A stretch of 64,000 nt of DNA, taken from positions 1 to 64,000 of the forward strand of contig NZ_JACIBC010000006.1 of assembly GCF_014195095.1 (NCBI RefSeq). The letters run 5' to 3'. The notes beneath the pieces are model-generated. The model ran no database searches. It was not told where the DNA came from and worked only from the letters and a program-made list of their open reading frames with translations. This DNA is from Rhizobium sp. BK602. Its GTDB lineage: Bacteria; Pseudomonadota; Alphaproteobacteria; Rhizobiales; Rhizobiaceae. Of this stretch, positions 24,608-33,876 are shown in pieces; position 1 is the first letter of the stretch, and each line of letters starts with the position of its first letter. The translations under genes and the position numbers were made by a program.

Positions 24608-25756
24608 ATGGTTTCGCTGAAGACCACCACGATACGATCCATTGCCGGCGCCGCGATCCTCGCCGCCATCGGCTTCACGCTTTCCGGTTGCAACGAGAAA
24701 AAGGAAGAGACGGCCGAAGTGATCCGGCCGGTCAAGGTGGTCGAGATCGCCCAGGCGGATACGACGCGCAAGCTCGACTATTCCGGGGCGGTCCGGGCAC
24801 GCACCGAGATGAATCTCGGCTTCCGCGTCAGCGGCAAGATCGTCGAGCGCAAGGTGGATATCGGCCAGAAGGTCAAGCCCGGCGACGTGCTCTCCCGCAT
24901 CGATGCGACTGACTATGTGCTGGCGGTGCGCCGCTCGCAGGCGGATCTCGACTCGGCCGAGAAGCAGGTGCAGACGACGGCGCTCGCCCGTACGCGCGCC
25001 CAGCAGCTCTTCGACAAGAATGTCGGATCGAAGTCGCAGCTCGAACAGGCCGAACTGTCCAACGATCAGGCGGTCGCGACGCGGGATTCCGCGATCTCCG
25101 CCCTGGCGGAAGCCAAGAACCAGGTGGCCTATGCCGACCTGACGTCGGACATGAACGGCATCGTGACGACGGTCAATGCCGATGTCGGCCAGGTGGTCAG
25201 CTCCGGCACACCCGTCATCACGGTCGCCGTCGACGGCGAGAAGGAAGTGCTGATCGCCGTGCCGGAAATGGATATCGCGCAATTCAAGGTCGGCAAGGAC
25301 GTCAAGGCGCGCTTCTGGTCCGACGCGGCCCTGGTGCTCGACGGCAAGGTCCGCGAGGTCTCGGGCAGCGCCGATACGCAGTCGCGCACCTTTGCCGTCC
25401 GCGTCAGCGTACCGAACGATCCGCGCGTGCTGCTCGGCATGACCGCGACCATCGAGGCCTTGGCCGACAACACCCAGCCCTATGTTTCCATTCCGCTGAG
25501 CGCACTTGCCCAGAAGGACGGCCAGCAGATCGTCTGGCTGGTCGACCGCGGCGCCGCCACCGTGCATGCCCGCGGCATCAAGGTCGCCGATTTCGCCGAT
25601 GACGGAGTTCGCGTCGCCGAGGGCCTCAAGGCAGGTGACGTCGTCGTTGCCGCCGGCACGCAGTTCATGAGCGAAAACATGAAGGTCAAGCTGCCGGATA
25701 CCGTCGGGCAGCAGGCCGCCGCCAATGCCGCCCCGGCGGCCGATATCGTGCGCTGA
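24608..25756 (+). CDS. RND efflux periplasmic adaptor (MFP) lipoprotein
   Basis: A 382-residue membrane-fusion protein. The signal sequence ends in a lipobox (FTLSGC), so it should be anchored to the inner membrane by a lipid. A lipoyl half (RARTEMNLGFRVSGKIVERKVDIGQKVKPGDVL) precedes an alpha-hairpin of about 80 residues (AVRRSQADLDSAEKQVQTT and onward), then beta-barrel and membrane-proximal domains. The ATG at 24608 follows GAGGAG; the frame's earlier start is ignored. It links the RND pump encoded 23 bp downstream to an outer-membrane channel that is not in this window. Confidence 0.9.
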   Translation: MVSLKTTTIRSIAGAAILAAIGFTLSGCNEKKEETAEVIRPVKVVEIAQADTTRKLDYSGAVRARTEMNLGFRVSGKIVERKVDIGQKVKPGDVLSRIDATDYVLAVRRSQADLDSAEKQVQTTALARTRAQQLFDKNVGSKSQLEQAELSNDQAVATRDSAISALAEAKNQVAYADLTSDMNGIVTTVNADVGQVVSSGTPVITVAVDGEKEVLIAVPEMDIAQFKVGKDVKARFWSDAALVLDGKVREVSGSADTQSRTFAVRVSVPNDPRVLLGMTATIEALADNTQPYVSIPLSALAQKDGQQIVWLVDRGAATVHARGIKVADFADDGVRVAEGLKAGDVVVAAGTQFMSENMKVKLPDTVGQQAAANAAPAADIVR

Positions 25757-25779
25757 TCGCAACGAGGGGGACGGATATC

Positions 25780-28700
25780 ATGTCCAGCACCAGCACGTCC
25801 GAAGACAAGAAGCCCTTCAACCTGTCGCGATGGGCGATCGCTCATCCGAGCATCGCGCGCTTCCTGTTTGCGCTGACCATCATCGCCGGCGCGTTCGGCC
25901 TCACCCATATGGGTCAGAAGGAAGATCCGGATTTCACCTTCCGCGTCATGGTCGTGCAGACCATCTGGCCTGGCGCCTCGCTGCAGGACATGGAAGACCA
26001 GGTGGTCAACAAGATCGAGCGCAAGCTGCAGGAAACGCCGCATCTCGACTGGGTCAAGTCCTATACCCGCGCCGGTTTTGCCATCACCACCGTCCAGATC
26101 AAGGGCGACACCAACACCGAACAGGTGAAGGATGCCTTCTATCAGGTGCGCAAGAAGGTCGGCGATATCGCCGGCACCTTGCCGTCTGGTCTGCAGGGGC
26201 CTTATTTCAACGATGAATTCGGCGATACCTACATCACCCTGCATTCGATCAGCGGCAACGGCTATAGCTATCCGGAACTGAAGAAATTCGCGATCCAGGC
26301 CCGCGACATGCTGCTGGCGACGCCCGGCGTGGAAAAGGCCGTGATCATCGGCGACCAGCCGGAGCAGATCTATATCGATGTCTCCTCCAAGGTGCTGGCC
26401 GAGCGCGGCCTGACGCTGACCGACCTGCAGAATGCCATCGTCGGCCAGAACAAGGTCGATGCGGCCGGCAACGTCGATACCAGCACGCGCTCGGTGCGCA
26501 TCTCGGTCGAGGGCGACGTCAACAGGATCGAGGATATCAAGAACCTCCGGCTGAAGGCCGGCGGTCAGATCACCCGTCTCGGCGATATCGCCACCGTCAC
26601 CGCCGGGCTGCAGGACCCCTATACGGCCAAGTTCCTCTATAATGGTCACGAGAGCGTCCAGCTCGGCGTCGTCATGGCCAATGGCAACAAGGTGACCGAT
26701 GTCGGCCATGCGGTCGAGGAGACCTACAAGCGCTTTGCCGCCTCGCTGCCTGTGGGCGTGCAGGTGGACCAGATTTCCAACCAGCCCGAAGTGGTGACCG
26801 ACGCGATCAGCGAGTTCATGCATGCGCTCGGCGAAGCGCTGGTAATCGTGCTGATCGTGTCCTTCCTGTCGATCGGCTGGCGTTCCGGCCTGGTGATCGC
26901 CATCGCCATCCCGCTGGTGCTGGCCGCGACCTTCGCCATCATGTACGAGCTCGGCATCGACCTGCAGCGCATCTCGCTCGGCGCGCTGATCATCGCGCTC
27001 GGTCTGCTGGTCGACGATGCGATGATCGTGGTCGAGCTGATGGAGCGCAAGCTGGAGGAGGGGCTGGTCAAGCTCGATGCCGCGAGCTTCGCCTATTCCT
27101 CGACCGCCTTCCCGATGCTGACCGGCACGCTGATCACCACCGCCGGCTTCATCCCGGTCGGCTTTGCCGCCTCGACGGCGGGCGAATATGTCCGCACGCT
27201 GTTCTATGTCGTCGGCATCGCGCTGGTGATCTCGTGGTTCGTCGCGGTCTATTTCACGCCCTGGCTCGGCTACATGATCCTCAAGCAGCGCCATCACGCC
27301 GGCGAGCATCACGATGTCTTCGACACGCGCTTCTACCGCCGCCTGCGCGCCTCGGTCACCTGGGCCGTGCGCCATCGCGTCATCGTGCTGCTGCTGACGC
27401 TCGCCGCCTTCGTCGGTAGCCTGTGGTCCTTCCAGTTCATTCCGCAGAACTTCTTCCCGCAGTCGTCACGCCCGGAAATCCTGGTCGATCTCTGGCTGCC
27501 GGAAGGCACCAGCATCAAGGAAGTGGAACGGCAGGCGCAGGCGCTGCAGGCGCGCGTCGCCGACGATCAGGACAAGCGCTTCGTCGCCACCTATGTCGGC
27601 CAGGGCGCGCCGCGCTTCTTCCTGCCGCTCGACCAGCAGCTCACCAATCCGAACTACGCCCAGATGCTGATCATGGCGAAGGACGAGCCGGCGCGCGAGC
27701 GGCTGATCGTCAAGCTGCGCGGTATCCTTGCGGCCGATTTCCCCGCCGTGCGCGGCAAGGTCGACCGCCTGTTCCTCGGCCCTCCCACGGGCTGGCCGGT
27801 GCAGTTGCGCGTCATGGGTCCCGACCGGCAGGAGGTTCGCCATATCGCCGATGAGGTAAAGGCACGCTTCACGCAGAACCCGCTGCTGGGCGCCATCCAT
27901 GACGACTGGCTGGAGCCGGTGCCGGCGATGAAGCTGGTGATCGATCAGGACCGCGCCCGCGCGCTCGGCGTCACCTCGCAGCGTATCCGCCAGATGCTAC
28001 AGGCCACCATGTCCGGCGCCACGCTCGACAATTATCGCGAGGGCGAGGAAACCGTCGGCATCGTTGCCCGCGAGCCGGAGGCCAGCCGTCATCTGCTGAC
28101 CTCGGTCAACTCGATCTATATCCCGACCGATTCCGGCGGTTTCGTGCCGCTGTCGCAGGTCGCCAAGGTCGAACCGGTGATGGAGCAGAGCATCGAGTGG
28201 CGCCGCGACCGCCTGCCGACCATCACGGTCCGGGCGACGCTGCCCGACAACGTGCAGTCGAACGACGTGACCGCCAAGCTCTATAACGACATGGCCGATC
28301 TGCGGAACAGCCTGCCGGCCGGCTACAAGATCGAGATCCAGGGCGGCGCCGAAGACAGCGCCGAGAGCCAGGCCTCGATCGCCGCCAAGGCGCCGATCAT
28401 GCTGATCATCATCGTCGTGCTCTTGATGGCGCAGCTGCAGCATTTCGGCAAGGCGATGCTGGTCCTGTCCACCGGCCCGCTCGGCATCATCGGCGCGGCG
28501 GGCGCCCTCCTGATCAGCGGCGCGCCCTTCGGCTTCGTGGCGATCCTCGGCGTCATCGCGCTGCTGGGCATCATCATCCGCAACTCGATCATCCTCGTCG
28601 ACCAGATCGACCAGGATATCGCGGCCGGCATGGAGCGGCGCGAGGCGATCATCGGCGCGGCCGTCCGGCGTTTCCGGCCGATCACGCTGACGGCGCTGAC

Positions 28701-28932
28701 GGCGGTCCTGGCGCTGATTCCGATCTCGCGCGGCGTCTTCTGGGGGCCGCTCGCCTATGCCATGATGGGCGGCATCCTGGTGGCCACCGTGCTGACCATC
28801 TTCGTGCTGCCCGCCGGCTATGCCCTGTTCTTCGGCCGCGAGCCGAAGCGGAAGGCGGCGGAGCCGTCGGCCACGCAGCCGGAAAGCAACGATGCCGCCG
28901 ATCATCTGCCGCCGGCCATGGCGGCGGAGTGA
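25780..28932 (+). CDS. RND efflux transporter permease subunit
   Basis: A 1050-residue proton-driven pump with the two-fold RND layout: 12 helices and two large periplasmic loops. Helix 4 carries the proton-relay Asp pair in GLLVDDAMIVVELMER (near residues 407-408). PMLTGTLITTAGFIPVGFAA and the second-half GVIALLGIIIRNSIILVDQIDQD are family signatures. The N-terminus begins with a cytoplasmic segment before RFLFALTIIAGAFGL. It works with the adaptor upstream and an unlinked TolC-type channel. The exported compounds are unknown. Confidence 0.93.
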   Translation: MSSTSTSEDKKPFNLSRWAIAHPSIARFLFALTIIAGAFGLTHMGQKEDPDFTFRVMVVQTIWPGASLQDMEDQVVNKIERKLQETPHLDWVKSYTRAGFAITTVQIKGDTNTEQVKDAFYQVRKKVGDIAGTLPSGLQGPYFNDEFGDTYITLHSISGNGYSYPELKKFAIQARDMLLATPGVEKAVIIGDQPEQIYIDVSSKVLAERGLTLTDLQNAIVGQNKVDAAGNVDTSTRSVRISVEGDVNRIEDIKNLRLKAGGQITRLGDIATVTAGLQDPYTAKFLYNGHESVQLGVVMANGNKVTDVGHAVEETYKRFAASLPVGVQVDQISNQPEVVTDAISEFMHALGEALVIVLIVSFLSIGWRSGLVIAIAIPLVLAATFAIMYELGIDLQRISLGALIIALGLLVDDAMIVVELMERKLEEGLVKLDAASFAYSSTAFPMLTGTLITTAGFIPVGFAASTAGEYVRTLFYVVGIALVISWFVAVYFTPWLGYMILKQRHHAGEHHDVFDTRFYRRLRASVTWAVRHRVIVLLLTLAAFVGSLWSFQFIPQNFFPQSSRPEILVDLWLPEGTSIKEVERQAQALQARVADDQDKRFVATYVGQGAPRFFLPLDQQLTNPNYAQMLIMAKDEPARERLIVKLRGILAADFPAVRGKVDRLFLGPPTGWPVQLRVMGPDRQEVRHIADEVKARFTQNPLLGAIHDDWLEPVPAMKLVIDQDRARALGVTSQRIRQMLQATMSGATLDNYREGEETVGIVAREPEASRHLLTSVNSIYIPTDSGGFVPLSQVAKVEPVMEQSIEWRRDRLPTITVRATLPDNVQSNDVTAKLYNDMADLRNSLPAGYKIEIQGGAEDSAESQASIAAKAPIMLIIIVVLLMAQLQHFGKAMLVLSTGPLGIIGAAGALLISGAPFGFVAILGVIALLGIIIRNSIILVDQIDQDIAAGMERREAIIGAAVRRFRPITLTALTAVLALIPISRGVFWGPLAYAMMGGILVATVLTIFVLPAGYALFFGREPKRKAAEPSATQPESNDAADHLPPAMAAE

Positions 28933-28956
28933 AGCATACGGAGATGACGAGGCGAG

Positions 28957-28981
28957 GCCCCGGTTCGCGCCGGGGCTTTTT
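28957..28981 (+). terminator. Rho-independent terminator of the efflux operon
   Basis: Stem GCCCCGG (28957-28963) / CCGGGGC (28970-28976), a 6-nt loop, then TTTTT. Confidence 0.9.
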
Positions 28982-28990
28982 CGTCTCGGC

Positions 28991-29803
28991 TCAGGGGTCG
29001 GCGGGAACCGTCGCCAGGATGGTCGGCCGGCCGCCGGCGATCTTGAGGACCGTCAGATAGCCACCCATGGAGACGGCGGTGTCGATGCCGATGCGACCGT
29101 CGACGAAGGAAGGGCGCGAGACAGGCGTGTGGCCATGGATCACCAGCAGGGGCAATCGCGGACCCTCGGAGAGGAAGGGTTCGCGAATCCAGATCAGATC
29201 CTCATCCGTCTGTTCGGCAAGCGCGATGCCCGGCCGGAGGCCGGCATGAACGAAGACGATCGAGTCGACGGTGACCGCGACGGGCAGCGACCGCAGCAGC
29301 TCGATATGCGCCGGCGGCATGGCGGCGCGCACCGCCTCGCCGAGTTCCTCGACGCTCCTGCCTTCCTCCCGCAGCAGATAGGTCATGTCGATGCCGTAGG
29401 AGGCGAGTGTCGGGCCGGCACCGAAGTCCAGCCAGCCGCCGTTGGCGCGCGGATCGTCCAGGAATTTCAGGAAGGCGTCGTCGTGATTGCCGAGCAGGCA
29501 ATAGCGGTCGAAGCCGTCGGGCGGCGGTTCGCAGAGATGCTGCAGCACCTCGCTCGACCGTGGCCCGCGATCGACATAATCGCCGAGATGCATCAGGAGT
29601 TTGCGGCCGGGAATCCTGGCCGCGTCCTCGATGATGTATTTTTCAGCCTCCAGCAGCGCGCGGTGGCAGCCGTGGATGTCGCTGAGCGCATAGATGGCCG
29701 CATAGGCCTGCGCCGGGAGATCGAGACGGATGCGCGGGGGCTGCTGCATGGGCTTTGCCGTTCTGCTGCTGAACAGCCGATACAATAGTTCCATCATCGA
29801 CAT
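28991..29803 (-). CDS. Metallophosphoesterase, PP2A-like serine/threonine phosphatase type
   Basis: A 270-residue calcineurin-fold phosphatase. The PPP-family motifs are present: SDIHGC (GDxHG type), LGDYVDRGPRS (GDxVDRG), LLGNHDDAF (GNHD) and later VHAGLRPG and IHGHTPV. Bacterial relatives hydrolyse phosphoproteins or Ap4A. Several in-frame Met codons sit close together (29803, 29797, 29794) without a clear ribosome site. An earlier TTG at 29839 gives a basic tail of doubtful value. The gene is convergent with the efflux operon and monocistronic. Confidence 0.8.
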   Translation of the reverse strand: MSMMELLYRLFSSRTAKPMQQPPRIRLDLPAQAYAAIYALSDIHGCHRALLEAEKYIIEDAARIPGRKLLMHLGDYVDRGPRSSEVLQHLCEPPPDGFDRYCLLGNHDDAFLKFLDDPRANGGWLDFGAGPTLASYGIDMTYLLREEGRSVEELGEAVRAAMPPAHIELLRSLPVAVTVDSIVFVHAGLRPGIALAEQTDEDLIWIREPFLSEGPRLPLLVIHGHTPVSRPSFVDGRIGIDTAVSMGGYLTVLKIAGGRPTILATVPADP

Positions 29804-30123
29804 CCGCAAGCGCCGCGACGGCGGCGCGATTGCTTTCAAAATATACCAATAATTCCGTATGGTTAGCGCGACGGTAATTCAGCCTGTGGCCCCGCGCAAG
29901 CGCATCGGCGGACGAGGCGCGCTCAGGGTCAAGAAACGGCGGACAATACATGTCGCCCTGTGTCAATCCGGCCTGTGCGATTGTCGGCGGGCCTTGTCGC
30001 CGGCCATGCGCGGCGCTTGGCGGCCTTGACCTTCTCATAGCCTTCTGCTCCCGATGGCGGGCAAGCGAGTGCCGGCCGCCGATGGCTCCGGCGGAGGAGA
30101 CGACCGAAAGCGGAGGGATTGTC

Positions 30124-30561
30124 GTGAAGCATGTGAAATCGATCGGCCATGTGGCGCTCAGCGTCAAGGATATCGAGCGTTCGCTCGATTTCTACGTCAA
30201 CAAGCTGGGATTCGAGGAAATGTTCCGGTTGGAGCGGGACGACCGCCTCTGGATCGTCTATCTGCGCATCACCGATACGCAATATCTCGAGCTGTTTCCC
30301 GACGCCGTCGGCGACGGCGCGCCGCCCTTCGCCAATGTCGGCTTCAACCATCTCTGCCTTGAGGTCGACGATATCGACGGCGCGATCGCCGAGCTCACCG
30401 GCAAGGGCGTCGCGCTCACCTCCGGAAAGACGCTCGGCGTCGACCATAATTTCCAGGCCTGGATAGCCGATCCCGAAGGCAACCGCATCGAGCTGATGCA
30501 GCTCGGCGAAAAGGCGCTGCAGCTTCAGGCGATCGCGCGGCTGCGCGGGGAGCGGGGCTGA
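30124..30561 (+). CDS. VOC (glyoxalase/bleomycin-resistance) superfamily protein
   Basis: A 145-residue protein with paired beta-alpha-beta-beta-beta modules: IGHVALSVKDIERSLDFYVNKLGFEEMFRL, then GFNHLCLEVDDIDGAIAELTGKG, ending FQAWIADPEGNRIELMQLGEKA. His and Glu metal positions are kept (GHVAL, YLELF, NHLCLE, RIELM), so it may be a lyase or dioxygenase. The best start is GTG at 30124 behind GGAGGG; the longer frame to 29950 has no homologous character. Confidence 0.8.
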   Translation: MKHVKSIGHVALSVKDIERSLDFYVNKLGFEEMFRLERDDRLWIVYLRITDTQYLELFPDAVGDGAPPFANVGFNHLCLEVDDIDGAIAELTGKGVALTSGKTLGVDHNFQAWIADPEGNRIELMQLGEKALQLQAIARLRGERG

Positions 30562-30651
30562 GGGCTATTTGGGGACTCGGATGCCGTCACGGTGCTCTCG
30601 CCCGCCGGAGCGGGGCAATTGCATATGAGATGAGGTGGTTGCCGCGCAACC

Positions 30652-30807
30652 CCTTCTCCCCAGCGGGGAGAAGGTGCCGACAGGCGGATGAGGGGGGCGA
30701 GGAGTGGAACGACGAGCACCTTGAGCGCAAGCAAAAGGTTACTTTTGCTGTGGGGGAAGACCCCCTCATCCGACCCTTCGGGCCACCTTCTCCCCGAGGG
30801 GAGAAGG
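30652..30807. repeat. RIME-like palindromic intergenic repeat, copy 2
   Basis: Hairpins CCTTCTCCCC/GGGGAGAAGG occur at 30652-30661/30665-30674 and again at 30786-30795/30798-30807. The segment between them contains GATGAGGGGGG and CCCCCTCATCCGACCC in inverted orientation. It matches the module at 19277-19448, including the CTTCGGGCCA stretch before the right hairpin. It fills the 30562-30851 gap, in which no gene is seen. Confidence 0.75.
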
Positions 30808-30851
30808 AGTTTACGGCGCCAGCGTGCTCACATGCGATTCCCCTCTGCCGG

Positions 30852-31325
30852 CTACTCGTCATAGGCCGCCTGCAGGCCGGCAATATCGAGCTTCACCATC
30901 TCCATGATCGCCTGCAGCACGCGGCCGGCTTTGGCCGCGTCGGGATCGGCGAGCATCTGCGCGACCACTTTCGGGACGATCTGCCAGGACACGCCGTAGC
31001 GGTCCTTCAGCCAGCCGCATTGCTCGATGCCGCCGCCGGCGGAAAGCCCGTCCCAGAGCCGGTCCACCTCGGCCTGGTCGTCGCAATCCACCTCCAGCGA
31101 GATCGCGTGGGTATATTCGAAACGGCTACCGCCATTCAGCGCCATGAAGCGCTGGCCGGCGAGCGTGAAGCTCACCACCAGCACGCTGCCTTCCGGCCCC
31201 GAGGGCGTTTCGACGACATTCTTCTGCACATGCTCGATGCGCGAGCCGGGAAACAGCGACACGTAGAAATTGGCCGCTTCCTCGGCCTCGTTTTCGAACC
31301 ACAGGCATGGGGCGATCTTGGTCAT
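30852..31325 (-). CDS. PhnB-like VOC protein
   Basis: A 157-residue protein of the PhnB/YjdN branch of the VOC superfamily. It opens with KIAPCLWFENEAEEAANFYVSLFPGSRIEHV, continues with VSFTLAGQRFMALNGG and ends with GWLKDRYGVSWQIVPKVVAQMLADPD, all typical of the proteins often mislabelled 3-demethylubiquinone-9 3-methyltransferase. No methyltransferase fold is present. Catalytic activity is unknown. It is monocistronic. Confidence 0.85.
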   Translation of the reverse strand: MTKIAPCLWFENEAEEAANFYVSLFPGSRIEHVQKNVVETPSGPEGSVLVVSFTLAGQRFMALNGGSRFEYTHAISLEVDCDDQAEVDRLWDGLSAGGGIEQCGWLKDRYGVSWQIVPKVVAQMLADPDAAKAGRVLQAIMEMVKLDIAGLQAAYDE

Positions 31326-31578
31326 GGGGTGCTCCTCTCGTCGGTTGGGATGCTCGAAGGACGGATGGAGAGGGGCAAGGCCGACAGGGGTGTGGAAAAA
31401 TTTCTTGCGACCGGAGATGGAACGGGCGAAAGGGGCGGGGACATAAGGGAGTGCGCGGGTGCTCGCGTTAATTGTGACGGGAATGTGACAAAATCAACAC
31501 AGCATTGTTTGTCTTTAGGTTGTAGGAGATGGCTACTGCGATTCAGCGTAGTGAAATCTGATGCAAGGAGAATCCCTC

Positions 31579-32214
31579 ATGAAGTCCCTGTTCCTATCCG
31601 TCGCGATGATTGCGTCGACATTCGCGGTTTCCGCCCATGCTGCTGATCTTGCCGCTGAGGCCGCCCCTGTTGCTCCGCCGGCGGAAAGCTTTTCCTGGAC
31701 AGGCGGTTATGTCGGTCTGCAGGGCGGCGCCGGCTGGCTGAAGGGCGATTTCAGCGTTCCGGGCGCCAGCGCCTCCGACAACTTCAACGGCGCCTTCATC
31801 GGCGGCTTCGCCGGCCTGAACTACCAGGTGAACAACGTCGTGTTCGGCATCGAAGGCGATATCAACTACAACTGGAACGACAATAAATACGACGTTCTCG
31901 GCACCGACGTGAAGGTCGGCACGGATGTCGCCGGCTCCGTTCGCGGCCGCGTCGGCTATGCCGTCGACCGCGCCCTCATCTTCGCAACCGCCGGCTGGAC
32001 GGCGCAGCGCGGCTACATCAAGGCGCTGGGCGAGAAGGAAACCGAAACCTTCAACGGCTGGACCGTCGGTGGCGGCGTCGACTACGCCTTCACCAACAAC
32101 ATCTTCGGCCGTCTCGAATACCGCTTCAACGACTACAGCGACAAGGACGTTCTCGGCATCAAGACCGATCTCGACCAGCACGTCCTGTCCGTCGGCGTCG
32201 GCGTGAAGTTCTAA
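31579..32214 (+). CDS. Outer-membrane beta-barrel protein (Omp25/RopB-like)
   Basis: A 211-residue porin-like protein. The signal peptide (MKSLFLSVAMIASTFAVSAHA, cleavage before ADL) is followed by a Pro/Ala stretch and then alternating strands (GGYVGLQGGAGWLKGDF, VFGIEGDINYNW, SVRGRVGYAVDRALIFATAGWT), ending GRLEYRFNDY...HVLSVGVGVKF with the terminal Phe of outer-membrane barrels. This is the eight-stranded Omp25/Omp31 family, abundant in Rhizobiaceae. AAGGAG 8 nt before the ATG fixes the start. A terminator follows. Confidence 0.9.
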   Translation: MKSLFLSVAMIASTFAVSAHAADLAAEAAPVAPPAESFSWTGGYVGLQGGAGWLKGDFSVPGASASDNFNGAFIGGFAGLNYQVNNVVFGIEGDINYNWNDNKYDVLGTDVKVGTDVAGSVRGRVGYAVDRALIFATAGWTAQRGYIKALGEKETETFNGWTVGGGVDYAFTNNIFGRLEYRFNDYSDKDVLGIKTDLDQHVLSVGVGVKF

Positions 32215-32236
32215 GACTTTCTCAGCTCGTTGATCG

Positions 32237-32273
32237 GAGGCCTCGCCGGACCAGCGCCGGCGGGGCCTCTTTC
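32237..32273 (+). terminator. Rho-independent terminator after porin gene
   Basis: A 13-bp stem from GAGGCCTCGCCGG (32237-32249) to CCGGCGGGGCCTC (32257-32269), with one internal mismatch, is followed by TTTC. Confidence 0.8.
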
Positions 32274-32398
32274 ATTTGCAGCTGTAACGGCGGATGGCGG
32301 CGCAATCGGCCGCCGCATTTACGAGCCGGCTCCTATGCGACTATGCTGGCCGTCCAATGATCGGGCGATGCGGGGACCGCCGCCGCGAGGAGATGAGA

Positions 32399-32740
32399 GT
32401 GAGCTACGATTTCCATGTGGGCCAGAAGGTCGTCTGCATCGACGACAAATTCAAGCATGTCAGCATCGACCAGCTGATCCGCAAGGGCACGATCTACACC
32501 ATCCGCTGGGTCGGCGAATATACCCACTATGTCGACGGAACCTTCATCGGCGTGAAGCTCGCGGAGATCCACCGTGGCAACGACGACGGCCCCGAAGGCT
32601 ACGGCGCCGCCGACATGCCCTACCGCGCCAGCCGCTTCCGCCCGCTGGTGAAGGACAAGATTGGGGCACTGCGGAAGCTGTTGGCGCCGGGGCCGGAGGG
32701 GGTGGGGGAGAAGAAGGTTAGGAAGAAGGAGGAGGTTTGA
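32399..32740 (+). CDS. Conserved hypothetical protein
   Basis: A 113-residue soluble protein, YDFHVGQKVVCIDDKF...IRKGTIYTIRWVGEYTHYVDGTFIGVKLAEIHRG, with a very basic C-terminal tail rich in Lys and Glu. The beta-rich opening resembles small SH3-like folds, but no family is recognised. GAGGAG directly abuts an ATG at 32393 and lies 6 nt before the GTG at 32399, so the GTG start is preferred. It is the last normal-composition gene before the AT-rich islet. Confidence 0.65.
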   Translation: MSYDFHVGQKVVCIDDKFKHVSIDQLIRKGTIYTIRWVGEYTHYVDGTFIGVKLAEIHRGNDDGPEGYGAADMPYRASRFRPLVKDKIGALRKLLAPGPEGVGEKKVRKKEEV

Positions 32741-32787
32741 TTTGGGTGGGCGATGAAGCCGCCGGTGTATTGCGTTTAACCTTCGAG

Positions 32788-32819
32788 AAAGACTGTCGAT
32801 CAAAATATCGACAGTCTTT
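32788..32819. terminator. Bidirectional terminator-like hairpin
   Basis: Perfect 13-bp arms AAAGACTGTCGAT (32788-32800) and ATCGACAGTCTTT (32807-32819), with a 6-nt loop. The arms begin with A-runs and end with T-runs, so either strand could terminate. It separates the gene ending at 32740 from the minus-strand ParA gene ending at 32842. Confidence 0.75.
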
Positions 32820-32841
32820 AAATGATAACGGAAAAATATAA

Positions 32842-33876
32842 TTATAAATTGTCAACAATGCTTTTTGCGATGCCTTGGATTTGAGTGCGAACTTCACCGA
32901 TCAGCTTCATTTGAGATTTAGACCATTTCTGCTTGTCGCCAGTGAGGTTTTTTACTTGTAGGTGGCTATCCATTCTGTGGGCAGGAATGCTTTGCCAAAG
33001 GCTATTCTGGATTATCACATTCATATCTTCAACCTTTCCAATATTGTAGCCGGAGAGGTCGAAGTCCAAGACGGCATTATAAGTTCCGATATTGTTCTTC
33101 AGATCCGATACAAGGGCCAAATTTGCCGATTCAATGCTCTTGTAGTGGGCTTGGTCTGCTCTGAGCATCTTGTTTGAGCGAGTGTCGAATCCATTGAATA
33201 TCCAACCGGCATACTGAGGTTTTCCCAAGCCATCATACTCTTTGGAACCATAGTTGTTTTGCTTGAAGCGCTGAAGCCCGTTGTCCCAATCGGCAACGAA
33301 CTGCGGCAGCATCTGAGAAATAAGGCCGATACAGTATTCACTAAAAGTATCTGATGTGCATGGTACAAGCAAATAATCTGATGAGTACAACGCAGATCGT
33401 ACCAATCCGCCAAATGATGGTGGCAGATCGATTAGAACGTAGTCGAACTGTTCTCCTTGTTCGCTTAACTTGGCTTCCAATGTTCGGAGAGCGGTAAATT
33501 TCGCAATGCCATTGCCTGTCAGCAAATCATTACCAACACTTAATGAATCGGAGTAGACGTTTAGCCAGAAGTCTCCGGCCAAAAGTTTGACGTTCGCATT
33601 GGTGAATTCACCACTATGAACGGTCGCTGGTCCTGGGCCTGTGTTTTGTAAATAACCTTGTAGAAAGGCCCTGACAGTTTGGGGTGATGCTGTATTCGAT
33701 ACCAGCCTCTTAAATTCATCGCCGCCGAGCACAGCGATTGAAAGGTTGCATTGCGGGTCAAAGTCAATGAGCAGAACACGTTTTTCCATTTCCGCAAGCA
33801 TGTCTGCGATGTTCCAGGTTAATGTGGTTTTCCCTACGCCACCTTTGTTGTTGAAAATGCTTATAAATTTAGCCAA
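32842..33876 (-). CDS. Orphan ParA/MinD-like ATPase in AT-rich islet
   Basis: A 344-residue deviant-Walker ATPase. KFISIFNNKGGVGKTTL is the Walker A with its signature Lys, VLLIDFDPQCNLSIAVLG the A' motif and YVLIDLPPSFGGLVRSAL Walker B. The C-terminal third is unlike standard ParA. TTG at 33876 is the start: GGAGGT lies exactly 7 nt upstream and gives the usual MAKF opening. No ParB, replication or partition site adjoins it. Its GC content is much lower than its neighbours, indicating transfer. It may serve an unlinked partition-like or defence function; the sequence does not decide. Confidence 0.75.
   Translation of the reverse strand: MAKFISIFNNKGGVGKTTLTWNIADMLAEMEKRVLLIDFDPQCNLSIAVLGGDEFKRLVSNTASPQTVRAFLQGYLQNTGPGPATVHSGEFTNANVKLLAGDFWLNVYSDSLSVGNDLLTGNGIAKFTALRTLEAKLSEQGEQFDYVLIDLPPSFGGLVRSALYSSDYLLVPCTSDTFSEYCIGLISQMLPQFVADWDNGLQRFKQNNYGSKEYDGLGKPQYAGWIFNGFDTRSNKMLRADQAHYKSIESANLALVSDLKNNIGTYNAVLDFDLSGYNIGKVEDMNVIIQNSLWQSIPAHRMDSHLQVKNLTGDKQKWSKSQMKLIGEVRTQIQGIAKSIVDNL

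Noticed and set aside
25480..27375. 631-residue minus-strand open frame
   Set aside because: Antisense shadow of the efflux adaptor and RND pump genes.
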